Assembly: GCA_017549085.1 (NCBI GenBank)
Contig: JAFYVO010000180.1
Coordinates: forward strand, 1-5,455
Source: Thermoguttaceae bacterium
Lineage (GTDB): Bacteria; Planctomycetota; Planctomycetia; Pirellulales; Thermoguttaceae
Direction: 5' to 3'
DNA: 5,455 nucleotides
The notes under the pieces were generated by a model, which saw only the letters and a program-made list of their open reading frames with translations, was not told the DNA's origin and searched no databases. The position numbers and the translations under genes were made by a program. Shown here one piece after another: positions 1-4,671 of the stretch; within the stretch, counting starts at the first letter, position 1; the number at the start of each line of letters is the position of its first letter.

Positions 1-1
1 C

Positions 2-547
2 GTCGAAAATTGCGTCTTTTGGTGCGACCGCGCCCGCACGGTCTTGATGGGCCACGAGAGTCGCGCCCCGCATATGCGCCGGATTACGTTCAAAAATATC
101 GACATTATCCGCTCCCAAGCGCGCAATTTCCTCCTCGAACCGGGGGAACGAATGATTTTGGAAGACGTTACGTTCGACGGAATCCGCTTCGAAACCGGCC
201 CGCAAAACGCGCTGAATCCGGAGGAACTCGCGAAGAAAGTCGACTCGTCGGGCTTGCGCTTCGACGTCGACACGGCGAACCGCGAAAACTGGCTCTTCGT
301 CGGACGCCCGGTCGTCAACCGATATATGCAAATTCAGGAACCGGGGCACATTAAGAACGTCGTCATTCGGAACGTTTCGGTCGTCGGCCCGACGTCTTAC
401 GCCGGTTTCCTCTTCTCCGGTTCGGACGAAGCGCACCGGACGGACGGCTTGACGATCGAGAACGTCGAAGCGTTCGACAAGAAAATCGGCCCCGGCGCGC
501 CGACGATTCATCTCGGCGACTTCCTCGATAACGTCGAAGTCAAGTAA
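2..547 (+). CDS. Right-handed beta-helix protein (GH28/pectate-lyase-like fold), C-terminal part; 5' truncated by window edge
   Basis: The frame is open from the left edge (first full codon at base 2) to a TAA at 545-547, giving 181 residues with no start in view. The protein shows short repeated strands of the form I/V-x-N/D-V/I (for example ITFKNIDII, VTFDGIRFE, VVIRNVSVV, LTIENVEAF) spaced like the coils of a parallel beta-helix. The N-terminal stretch NCVFWCDRARTVLMGHES resembles the core of polygalacturonase-like and related glycosidase beta-helices, where such proteins cleave or bind polysaccharides outside the cytoplasm. Exact family and substrate cannot be decided because most of the catalytic domain is upstream of the window. 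An inserted non-repeat segment (about residues 63-100, ending near WLFVGRPVVNR) separates two groups of coils. It is the only clear plus-strand gene, convergent with the membrane-protein gene that ends at 702. Confidence is high that it is coding and moderate for the fold. Confidence 0.85.
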   Translation, partial: VENCVFWCDRARTVLMGHESRAPHMRRITFKNIDIIRSQARNFLLEPGERMILEDVTFDGIRFETGPQNALNPEELAKKVDSSGLRFDVDTANRENWLFVGRPVVNRYMQIQEPGHIKNVVIRNVSVVGPTSYAGFLFSGSDEAHRTDGLTIENVEAFDKKIGPGAPTIHLGDFLDNVEVK

Positions 548-572
548 CGCCGCGCTTTAAGCCGCGTCGACC

Positions 573-615
573 GGGCGTTCCTTTCCTTGCGTCTTTCCGT
601 CAAGGAAGCGCGCCC
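573..615 (+). other. Stem-loop after the beta-helix gene
   Basis: GGGCG (573-577) pairs with CGCCC (611-615), and TTCCTTG (583-589) pairs with CAAGGAA (601-607) around an 11-base loop. It starts about 25 bases after the stop codon and has no T-tract. It could be a 3'-end stabilising hairpin or an incidental structure ahead of the terminator that follows. Confidence 0.4.
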
Positions 616-634
616 GAGCGCCGTCAAGAAACGC

Positions 635-684
635 GAAACCCGCCGCGAGCGTCCGACGCCGCGACGGGTTTCTTTTCGTCTTTT
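635..684 (+). terminator. Rho-independent terminator of the beta-helix gene, possibly bidirectional
   Basis: A 13-base arm (635-647, GAAACCCGCCGCG) pairs with 660-672 (CGCGACGGGTTTC) with one mismatch. It is followed on the plus strand by a T-rich run (673-684). In the minus direction the stem is followed by a weaker TTTC-GCG-TTTCTT stretch, so it may also end the membrane-protein transcript whose stop codon lies at 704-702. This is the expected arrangement between convergent genes. Confidence 0.75.
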
Positions 685-701
685 AACCGTTTAACGCGCT
701 A

Positions 702-1451
702 CTATTCCCAAACGGCGACAATCAATCCCGCCCCCGCCCCTTCGAGGAGCGCGACCCCCGTCGCGATCAGTCCCGCCCAAAAGAGGAGCGTCGTTTTTCC
801 CCCCTTTTTCCGGCAAAGAAGCGCGACCGTCCAAAGCGCCCGCGTCGCCAAGAGCAAAAGCGCGATCGCCGTCAAGGAAAGGCCTAACGCGCCCCAAAAT
901 TGAGACCCCGCGAGTTTAAATTCGCCGCTAACCTCCCAATGCGGACTTGGCTCGGTCAAAAAACAAGCGATAGCCTTCCCCAAAAAGATCGCGGCGCAGA
1001 CGCCGGCTTCCAGCGTCGAAAAATCGAGCAAAGCCGAAACCGGTTCCAACGTTTCGAAATCGCGTTTTCCCCGCCGTTCCAGCGCCGCCGCGACGCGTCG
1101 ACAAGTCGTCGAAAAGCCCGTCGACGCGTCGACGTCCTTCGCCGCCGTCGCGAAATGTTTGGGCGCCGCCTTCAAACCGCGTCCCGACGCCGCGAACGTT
1201 CCGAAAACGCCCGCTCGAACCGCGTCGAAACGCCAAGCGAACGCCCCGACCGCCGCGACGAAAGCGACCGTCGCCGACGTCGCGTAAAGCAAAACGCGCT
1301 CGCTCGACAGAGCCGCTCCGACAAACGTCGCGACCGAAAAAAGAACGCAAAGGGCCCCTGAAACCGCCGCGACGGTCGTTAGCGTTCGCCAACCCTTTTT
1401 CGCCGAACCTTCGCCGCCGACGCGTCCGCCATTTTCCGTCAAACCGTTCAT
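702..1451 (-). CDS. Multi-pass membrane protein, unknown function (249 aa)
   Basis: I do not recognise the family. The product has a short polar N-terminus and then about five hydrophobic segments: residues 24-48, 54-75, 143-164, 184-212 and 221-248. A soluble, basic stretch (about 76-140, containing CRRVAAALERRGKR) lies between helices 2 and 3, probably on the cytoplasmic side. Start choice: a TTG at 1466 would add five residues, but GGAGG at 1464-1460 sits 8 bases before the ATG at 1451 and overlaps that TTG codon region, so ATG 1451 is the start. The stop is TAG at 704-702. It follows the 1496-1906 gene by 44 bases on the same strand, very likely in one operon. The hydrophobic pattern and ribosome site support this frame over the Arg-rich alternatives. 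An integral inner-membrane location is inferred; no catalytic motif is visible. Confidence 0.8.
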   Translation of the reverse strand: MNGLTENGGRVGGEGSAKKGWRTLTTVAAVSGALCVLFSVATFVGAALSSERVLLYATSATVAFVAAVGAFAWRFDAVRAGVFGTFAASGRGLKAAPKHFATAAKDVDASTGFSTTCRRVAAALERRGKRDFETLEPVSALLDFSTLEAGVCAAIFLGKAIACFLTEPSPHWEVSGEFKLAGSQFWGALGLSLTAIALLLLATRALWTVALLCRKKGGKTTLLFWAGLIATGVALLEGAGAGLIVAVWE

Positions 1452-1459
1452 CGTCCGTT

Positions 1460-1464
1460 CCTCC
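1460..1464 (-). promoter_or_regulatory. Ribosome binding site fixing the start at 1451
   Basis: GGAGG (followed by AA) on the minus strand lies 8 bases before the ATG at 1451-1449. It makes that ATG the start and rules out the in-frame TTG at 1466-1464, which has no such site of its own. Confidence 0.8.
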
Positions 1465-1495
1465 AACGTTTGTTATTTCAACAGCTTAAACCCGT

Positions 1496-1906
1496 TCAAA
1501 GCCAACGTTGCGCGCCGAACGAAACGACGTAAACGCCCCAAACGCTCGTCAAACCGCAAAAGAACGCGACCGCGAAACGCCCCCAGTCTCCCGCCGTCGA
1601 CGCGAAAAAAGCGCAAAAAGACGCCGCGCCGCGCAACGCCAACGCCGCCCAAGCGATCGCGCTTACCGCGACCGACGCTCGAACGCAACTCAAAACCGTC
1701 GACGCGACGAAAGGCGCGAACCCGCCTTCCCCCGCCCCCGGCTGCGCGAGGTAAAGGAGCGCCGCCCCGACGCCCGCGAAGAGCAAAATCGCGACCGACG
1801 CCGCCGACGCGAAGATCGCGGCCCAGTCGAGCCGACGCGCCCAAACAATCGCTCGAGCGCCGAACGTTTCGCGACGCTCTTCCCCTTGTTTCGTCGATTC
1901 GTTCAT
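1496..1906 (-). CDS. Small three-helix membrane protein, unknown function (136 aa)
   Basis: The protein begins MNESTKQG, followed by a charged stretch (EERRETFGARAIVWARRLD), then three hydrophobic segments at about residues 27-52, 64-90 and 109-131, ending AQRWL. The start is the ATG at 1906, preceded by GAGAGG with about 7 bases of spacing. A TTG at 1921 in the same frame is not needed and would place the ribosome site inside the gene. The stop is TGA at 1498-1496. The gene is first in a two-gene unit with the 249-aa membrane protein and lies downstream of a near-consensus promoter with a roughly 80-base leader. Its helix-loop-helix-loop-helix layout resembles the last three helices of the neighbour, which could mean distant paralogy, but I see no firm residue-level match. 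Function is unknown; inner-membrane location is inferred from hydrophobicity. Confidence 0.75.
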   Translation of the reverse strand: MNESTKQGEERRETFGARAIVWARRLDWAAIFASAASVAILLFAGVGAALLYLAQPGAGEGGFAPFVASTVLSCVRASVAVSAIAWAALALRGAASFCAFFASTAGDWGRFAVAFFCGLTSVWGVYVVSFGAQRWL

Positions 1907-1913
1907 CTCGTTT

Positions 1914-1919
1914 CCTCTC
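1914..1919 (-). promoter_or_regulatory. Ribosome binding site fixing the start at 1906
   Basis: GAGAGG on the minus strand, 7 bases before the ATG at 1906-1904. It overlaps the alternative TTG start at 1921-1919, which is therefore unlikely to be used. Confidence 0.7.
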
Positions 1920-1944
1920 AACTTCTTTGTTTTAACGACTCAAA

Positions 1945-1981
1945 CGCCAAACCGTCTTTTTTCTCCGAACGTTCTTTGGCG
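1945..1981 (-). other. Hairpin at the 5' end of the membrane-operon leader
   Basis: CGCCAAA and TTTGGCG (1981-1975 and 1951-1945 on the minus strand) form a perfect 7-bp stem around a 23-base loop. The loop contains a GAACGTTC palindrome (1967-1974) and a purine run, GGAGAAAAAAG. With the start of transcription expected near 1985, this hairpin would sit almost at the 5' end of the mRNA. It could protect the message or act as a regulatory leader. Its role is inference. Confidence 0.45.
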
Positions 1982-1991
1982 ACTTTATGTC

Positions 1992-2020
1992 ATTATATCG
2001 AACCGCGACGCCGATTTCAA
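1992..2020 (-). promoter_or_regulatory. Sigma-70-type promoter of the two-gene membrane-protein unit
   Basis: On the minus strand, TTGAAA (2020-2015) and a perfect TATAAT (1997-1992) are separated by exactly 17 bases. Transcription should start near 1985, about 80 bases before the ATG at 1906. The site lies in the gap between the SGNH gene and the membrane-protein genes, so the latter are probably transcribed separately. Confidence 0.8.
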
Positions 2021-2071
2021 GAGCGACGTCAAGTAAATCCGCAAATTTTCGACAAAAAGCCAAGAAACGTC

Positions 2072-2112
2072 AAAACGCGCCGCCCGGCCTTCTTAACCGA
2101 ACGACGCGTTTT
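2072..2112 (-). terminator. Second hairpin downstream of the SGNH gene, possible terminator
   Basis: AAAACGCG and CGCGTTTT form a perfect 8-bp inverted repeat (2112-2105 and 2079-2072) with a 25-base loop. On the minus strand it ends in TTTTGACGTTTC, a short T-run. The symmetric A-stem-T form fits a weak, possibly bidirectional terminator. The long loop makes it less certain. Confidence 0.4.
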
Positions 2113-2124
2113 CGCTAAACTGTC

Positions 2125-2149
2125 AAAATTAACGCTTTCCGACGAAAGC
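2125..2149 (-). terminator. Likely terminator of the SGNH hydrolase gene
   Basis: Immediately after the SGNH stop codon (2157-2155), the minus strand has GCTTTC-GTCG-GAAAGC (2149-2134), a 6-bp stem with a tetraloop, followed by GTTAATTTT. The stem is short and the T-run is interrupted, so termination may be partial and helped by the second hairpin about 20 bases on. Confidence 0.5.
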
Positions 2150-2154
2150 CGCCG

Positions 2155-3438
2155 TCAACGGTCGACGCAAATTTGCAGGATCCGAACCGCGTTCCCGGCG
2201 CTCCGCTCGTCTTTTTCCGCCGCGATTCGGCAAACGACCGAATGTCGCCCGCGCTTCAAACCGTCCGCCAACGCGACCGCTCGCGGGTAATGGAGCCCGC
2301 CGCTATAGTCGTGAAAAACTTCGACTTGCGTCCAGTCGCCGCCGTCGATTTTCACGTCGAGCCGACCGGCGTCCGGCCCGGCCAAGACGTACAGCGCGAG
2401 CGCGCGACCGTCGAACTCGAACGAAAATTCCGCGCCCGTTTTTTCGCCGCAAAGGAGCGGCAAGTTCGCGAACGTCGACCGGAACGAGCCGCGAATCTTC
2501 GACCAATCGGGCTTGTAAAGTTTGAAACCGCCGTCTTTTACCGCCGCGCCGTCGTCGATTTTGCCGACGTTCGTCGCAACGCCGTCGAACCCGCGGAACC
2601 CGGCGTTGACATAGGAGAATTCGTCGAGCGGCGTCGGCGTTTTATGCGGCGTTACCCCGACGGCGGCGCTCTCCGCGCTCTCGGCGCAAGTTTCGTTCCA
2701 AGCGTCGTCGAGGAGCGCGGCGATCATGTCGGCGCAAATTTTGTTCCCGCGCGGCGCCGGGTGAACGCCGCCGAACTCTTGCCAAGTCAATTGTTTAGCG
2801 TCGATTCGCTCTTGAATCTCCTTCGCCATATTAATCGTCGAAATCGCCCAACGTTCCGCGACCGCCGAATGCGCTTGAATACTCGGCGCGACCTTTCCGA
2901 CGCGGTAATCCGCCATCAGCCGCTCGTTGACGAAAAACGTCGTCACGATATCGACGTTCGGGTTCTCCGCGCGCATTCGCCCGACAATCCCCTCCATCCC
3001 GCGAATCGCCCGCTCGACCGAAAAGCGACCGTCTTGGTCGTCGTTGACCGAAAATTCGACGAAAAACAAATCGACCGGGCCGTTTTTCAGGACGTCCGTT
3101 TCCAAGCGGAACGCGCCGACGTCGGAGCAAGTCGACGAAATCCCGGCGGCGACAAAATCGAACTCCGTCGTCGGGAATTTGCGCGTCAAGTATTCGCAAA
3201 CCATCGGGCGATAACCGTCCATCTCGGTGATCGAGCCGCCGAGAAACGCGACGCGACCGCGCCCGGTCGTCTCGAAAACGCGCTTCGAATTTCGGTAATC
3301 GCCGCGTCGAACGACGTTTTTCGGCAGTTTCCCCGACGCCGCTTCTTGCGCCGCGATAAAGCCGACGTTCGCCCAATCAAGCGCCGAAACGCCAAGCGCC
3401 GTTCCGACGACGCCGTTCAAAAATTCCCGTCTTTTCAT
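2155..3438 (-). CDS. Tat-exported SGNH/GDSL-type hydrolase (esterase-like) with C-terminal beta domain
   Basis: The 427-aa product begins MKRREFLNG, a twin-arginine signal (RR-x-FL), so export in folded form is expected. The SGNH blocks are visible: GGSIT with the nucleophile Ser69, Gly99 in the AAGISS stretch, Asn132 in FSVND, and His226 in GGVHPAP. Such enzymes are usually esterases, often removing acetyl groups from polysaccharides; the substrate here is unknown. The usual Asp three residues before the His is replaced by Gly223. After an Ala/Thr/Pro-rich linker (about 250-272), residues 275-427 look like a beta-sandwich domain (alternating strands such as FSFEFDGRALALYVLAG and GRLDVKIDGGDW), probably carbohydrate-binding or part of the substrate site. 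The ATG at 3438 has GGAGG (3450-3446) 7 bases upstream. It follows the mixed-charge membrane gene by 40 bases and is probably co-transcribed with it. Confidence 0.92.
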   Translation of the reverse strand: MKRREFLNGVVGTALGVSALDWANVGFIAAQEAASGKLPKNVVRRGDYRNSKRVFETTGRGRVAFLGGSITEMDGYRPMVCEYLTRKFPTTEFDFVAAGISSTCSDVGAFRLETDVLKNGPVDLFFVEFSVNDDQDGRFSVERAIRGMEGIVGRMRAENPNVDIVTTFFVNERLMADYRVGKVAPSIQAHSAVAERWAISTINMAKEIQERIDAKQLTWQEFGGVHPAPRGNKICADMIAALLDDAWNETCAESAESAAVGVTPHKTPTPLDEFSYVNAGFRGFDGVATNVGKIDDGAAVKDGGFKLYKPDWSKIRGSFRSTFANLPLLCGEKTGAEFSFEFDGRALALYVLAGPDAGRLDVKIDGGDWTQVEVFHDYSGGLHYPRAVALADGLKRGRHSVVCRIAAEKDERSAGNAVRILQICVDR

Positions 3439-3445
3439 TTCGCTT

Positions 3446-3450
3446 CCTCC
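3446..3450 (-). promoter_or_regulatory. Ribosome binding site of the SGNH hydrolase gene
   Basis: A perfect GGAGG on the minus strand, 7 bases before the ATG at 3438-3436. It confirms the start that leaves the Tat motif at residues 3-7. Confidence 0.8.
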
Positions 3451-3478
3451 GGTTTCTTAAAGATTGAAACAACGCCTT

Positions 3479-4075
3479 TTACCGACTTCGCTCCCCCCTC
3501 CGACGCGGTCGCGCCCGCCGTTCGCGCTCCTGTTCGTCGGGTCTTTCCGCCAACTCGTCTCCGCCGTAAGCGTATTCGCGGCGGACGTATTCGTTCGGCT
3601 CGTCGCGTTCCCAGTCGCGACGTTCGGCGCGTTCGCGTTCGTATTCTCGCCGCGCCGCCGTATCTCGTTGCAAACGGCGACGTTTGGCGTCTTCCACTTT
3701 CTCGCGCTCGCCGTCCAAAACGTCCGCCGCGTCGCCGTTTTCCTCTTCTTCGTCGTCGAAGCGCGACGGAAAGAAGAACGCGACGGCGTAAAACAAGCAC
3801 AACGTCGCGACCGCGACGCAAACCGACGCGAGCAAACCGCAAGGGCCGATCGGGTCGAAACGGTCGATATTAAAGAACGAACGCAACGCAAACGGCCCCA
3901 AACACGAGCCGACGAACCCCAAGCAGAGCGTCAACCAAGGCCCGCGAACGACCCGCGCAGGAATCAAAAAACGCGCGGCTAAGCCGATCCAAATCGCGAC
4001 GCCGGACCAAAAAAAGAGGAGCGTCGCCCACTCGCGAACTTTCGGCGGAAACTCCCAAAGCAATAATTCTTCCAT
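3479..4075 (-). CDS. Three-helix membrane protein with long mixed-charge C-terminal tail, unknown function (198 aa)
   Basis: I do not recognise the family. Hydrophobic segments lie at about residues 16-39, 46-65 and 77-102. By the positive-inside rule the loop RFLIPARVVR and the C-terminal tail face the cytoplasm. The tail (about 104-198) starts with an acidic patch (DDEEEE) and becomes an Arg/Glu/Asp-rich region with runs such as REYERERAERRDWERDEP and a final basic RRARPRRRGERSR. It is probably helical, coiled-coil or disordered. The ATG at 4075 is preceded by AAGGAG, with a rather long 11-base spacing. The gene has a good promoter about 95 bases upstream and precedes the SGNH gene by 40 bases. 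The tail could bind RNA, DNA or a charged protein partner, but nothing in the sequence proves this. Coding is supported by the hydrophobic pattern, the start signals and the fit with its neighbours. Confidence 0.75.
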   Translation of the reverse strand: MEELLLWEFPPKVREWATLLFFWSGVAIWIGLAARFLIPARVVRGPWLTLCLGFVGSCLGPFALRSFFNIDRFDPIGPCGLLASVCVAVATLCLFYAVAFFFPSRFDDEEEENGDAADVLDGEREKVEDAKRRRLQRDTAARREYERERAERRDWERDEPNEYVRREYAYGGDELAERPDEQERERRARPRRRGERSR

Positions 4076-4095
4076 CGCGTCGTTTTCTCCTTCGC

Positions 4096-4105
4096 CCGGC
4101 GCCGG
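4096..4105. repeat. CCGGCGCCGG palindrome in the leader of the mixed-charge membrane gene
   Basis: A perfect 10-bp palindrome about 20 bases before the ATG at 4075 and close to its AAGGAG ribosome site. It could be a weak operator, but in GC-rich DNA it may be chance. Confidence 0.25.
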
Positions 4106-4175
4106 TCTTTCGCCTCTATTTTACTTATACGCTCTTTTTTTCCGTCGCGCGTCTCGTTCTTCCGCGTTTTACTTT

Positions 4176-4204
4176 ATTGTACTCCCTTCGACGCTCCTTG
4201 TAAA
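4176..4204 (-). promoter_or_regulatory. Sigma-70-type promoter of the mixed-charge membrane protein / SGNH unit
   Basis: On the minus strand, TTTACA (4204-4199) and TACAAT (4181-4176) each match consensus at five of six bases and are separated by exactly 17 bases. Transcription should start near 4169, leaving a leader of about 95 bases before the ATG at 4075. The site lies after the lipoprotein terminator, so this is a separate transcription unit. The rest of the gap between 4076 and 4254 shows no gene. Confidence 0.75.
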
Positions 4205-4254
4205 GCGTTTCTTCCTTTCTCCGTTAAAATTACCGTCCGCCGCCCCTCCCCTCC

Positions 4255-4307
4255 AAAAAAAAACGGTTTCGCCCGCCGTCTTTCGACGACTCGACGAAAC
4301 CGTTTTT
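4255..4307 (-). terminator. Strong rho-independent terminator of the lipoprotein gene
   Basis: A perfect 13-bp stem (AAAAACGGTTTCG at 4307-4295, CGAAACCGTTTTT at 4271-4259) has an inner CGTC/GACG helix and is followed on the minus strand by an unbroken run of nine T (4263-4255). It begins 45 bases after the lipoprotein stop codon. The flanking A/T runs make it potentially active in both directions. Confidence 0.92.
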
Positions 4308-4352
4308 CATTTAACGCGAACCCGTCTCGCGAGGCCGGGTTCCCCGCGACGA

Positions 4353-4577
4353 TTAGTACATCGCGTTGGCGGCTTGACGCTCGGCGTTGATTTTGTTCAT
4401 TTGGTCGACTTCCTCTTGATATTGGAACTCGTTGCCGGACGGATGATATTGAATATCGTCGTAGATATAGTGCGGGCTCGGGAGCGTTTGGCCGTTGCGG
4501 GTAACTTGGCACCCGACAAACGGAACGACGAACAACGCCGCGAGCGCAAGAGCGCCGATGGTTTTCATCGATTTCAT
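4353..4577 (-). CDS. Small lipoprotein of planctomycete type (74 aa)
   Basis: The N-terminus has the basic start MKSMK, a hydrophobic stretch (7-21) and a lipobox FVGC with the acylated Cys at residue 23. Gln follows, so outer-membrane sorting is possible. The mature part is only about 52 residues: a conserved-looking centre TLPSPHYIYDDIQYHPSG (31-48), then a polar, probably helical tail rich in Glu, Gln and Asn. From memory this TLPS...DDIQY...G-x-E pattern recurs in small planctomycete lipoproteins of unknown role; that is recall, not a search. The ATG at 4577 has AAAGGA about 8 bases upstream; a second ATG at 4568 lacks one. The gene stands alone, with its own terminator downstream and a palindrome and an FNR-like dyad upstream. 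Its high-quality signals suggest it may be well expressed. Confidence 0.85.
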   Translation of the reverse strand: MKSMKTIGALALAALFVVPFVGCQVTRNGQTLPSPHYIYDDIQYHPSGNEFQYQEEVDQMNKINAERQAANAMY

Positions 4578-4591
4578 TTCAAATCCTTTGC

Positions 4592-4601
4592 TTTCATGAA
4601 A
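4592..4601. repeat. TTTCATGAAA palindrome next to the lipoprotein ribosome site
   Basis: A perfect 10-bp palindrome immediately upstream of the AAAGGA ribosome site of the lipoprotein gene. It might be an operator or chance. Confidence 0.2.
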
Positions 4602-4626
4602 ACAGGAGACGCGTCGCCCGGCGGCT

Positions 4627-4651
4627 CGAAGCGCGTTCCGGAACGCCTTCG
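4627..4651 (-). promoter_or_regulatory. Long palindrome in the lipoprotein upstream region (operator or leader hairpin)
   Basis: GCGTTCCGGAACGC (4633-4646) is a perfect 14-bp palindrome. It extends to CGAAG and CTTCG on either side with one bulged C at 4632, giving 12-bp arms. It lies between the FNR-like dyad and the start of the lipoprotein gene. As DNA it could bind a dimeric regulator; if transcribed, it would form a tight hairpin with a CCGG loop. Function is inferred. Confidence 0.45.
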
Positions 4652-4657
4652 TCGCGC

Positions 4658-4671
4658 TTGATCTAAATCAA
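4658..4671. promoter_or_regulatory. FNR/CRP-family operator-like dyad
   Basis: TTGAT-CTAA-ATCAA matches the FNR-type consensus TTGAT-N4-ATCAA at every defined base. It lies about 80-95 bases before the lipoprotein start codon. No convincing -10/-35 pair is visible nearby, so its position relative to a promoter is unknown. Oxygen or redox control of the lipoprotein gene is an inference from the match alone. Confidence 0.5.

Noticed and set aside
928..1392. A 154-codon minus-strand frame within the 249-aa membrane gene
   Set aside because: An Arg/Gly-rich out-of-frame shadow; the 702-1451 frame has the ribosome site and a coherent membrane-helix pattern.
1452..1466. TTG at 1466 as start of the 249-aa membrane protein
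   Set aside because: GGAGG lies within this stretch at the correct distance from the ATG at 1451, so the extension would be untranslated.
1508..2290. A 260-codon plus-strand frame across the 136-aa membrane gene, the promoter and the end of the SGNH gene
   Set aside because: Arg-rich shadow composition with no recognisable domain; it runs through a minus-strand promoter and terminators.
2173..3873. A 566-codon open frame on the plus strand, antisense to the SGNH and membrane-protein genes
   Set aside because: It starts at TTG without a ribosome site, is extremely Arg-rich with no domain pattern, and spans two well-supported minus-strand genes. The biased codon use of those genes (many GAC, GTC, TCG codons) keeps the opposite frame open.
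4174..4512. A 112-codon minus-strand frame overlapping the lipoprotein gene and its terminator
   Set aside because: It reads through a very strong terminator and out of frame with the lipoprotein, which has a signal peptide, lipobox and ribosome site.
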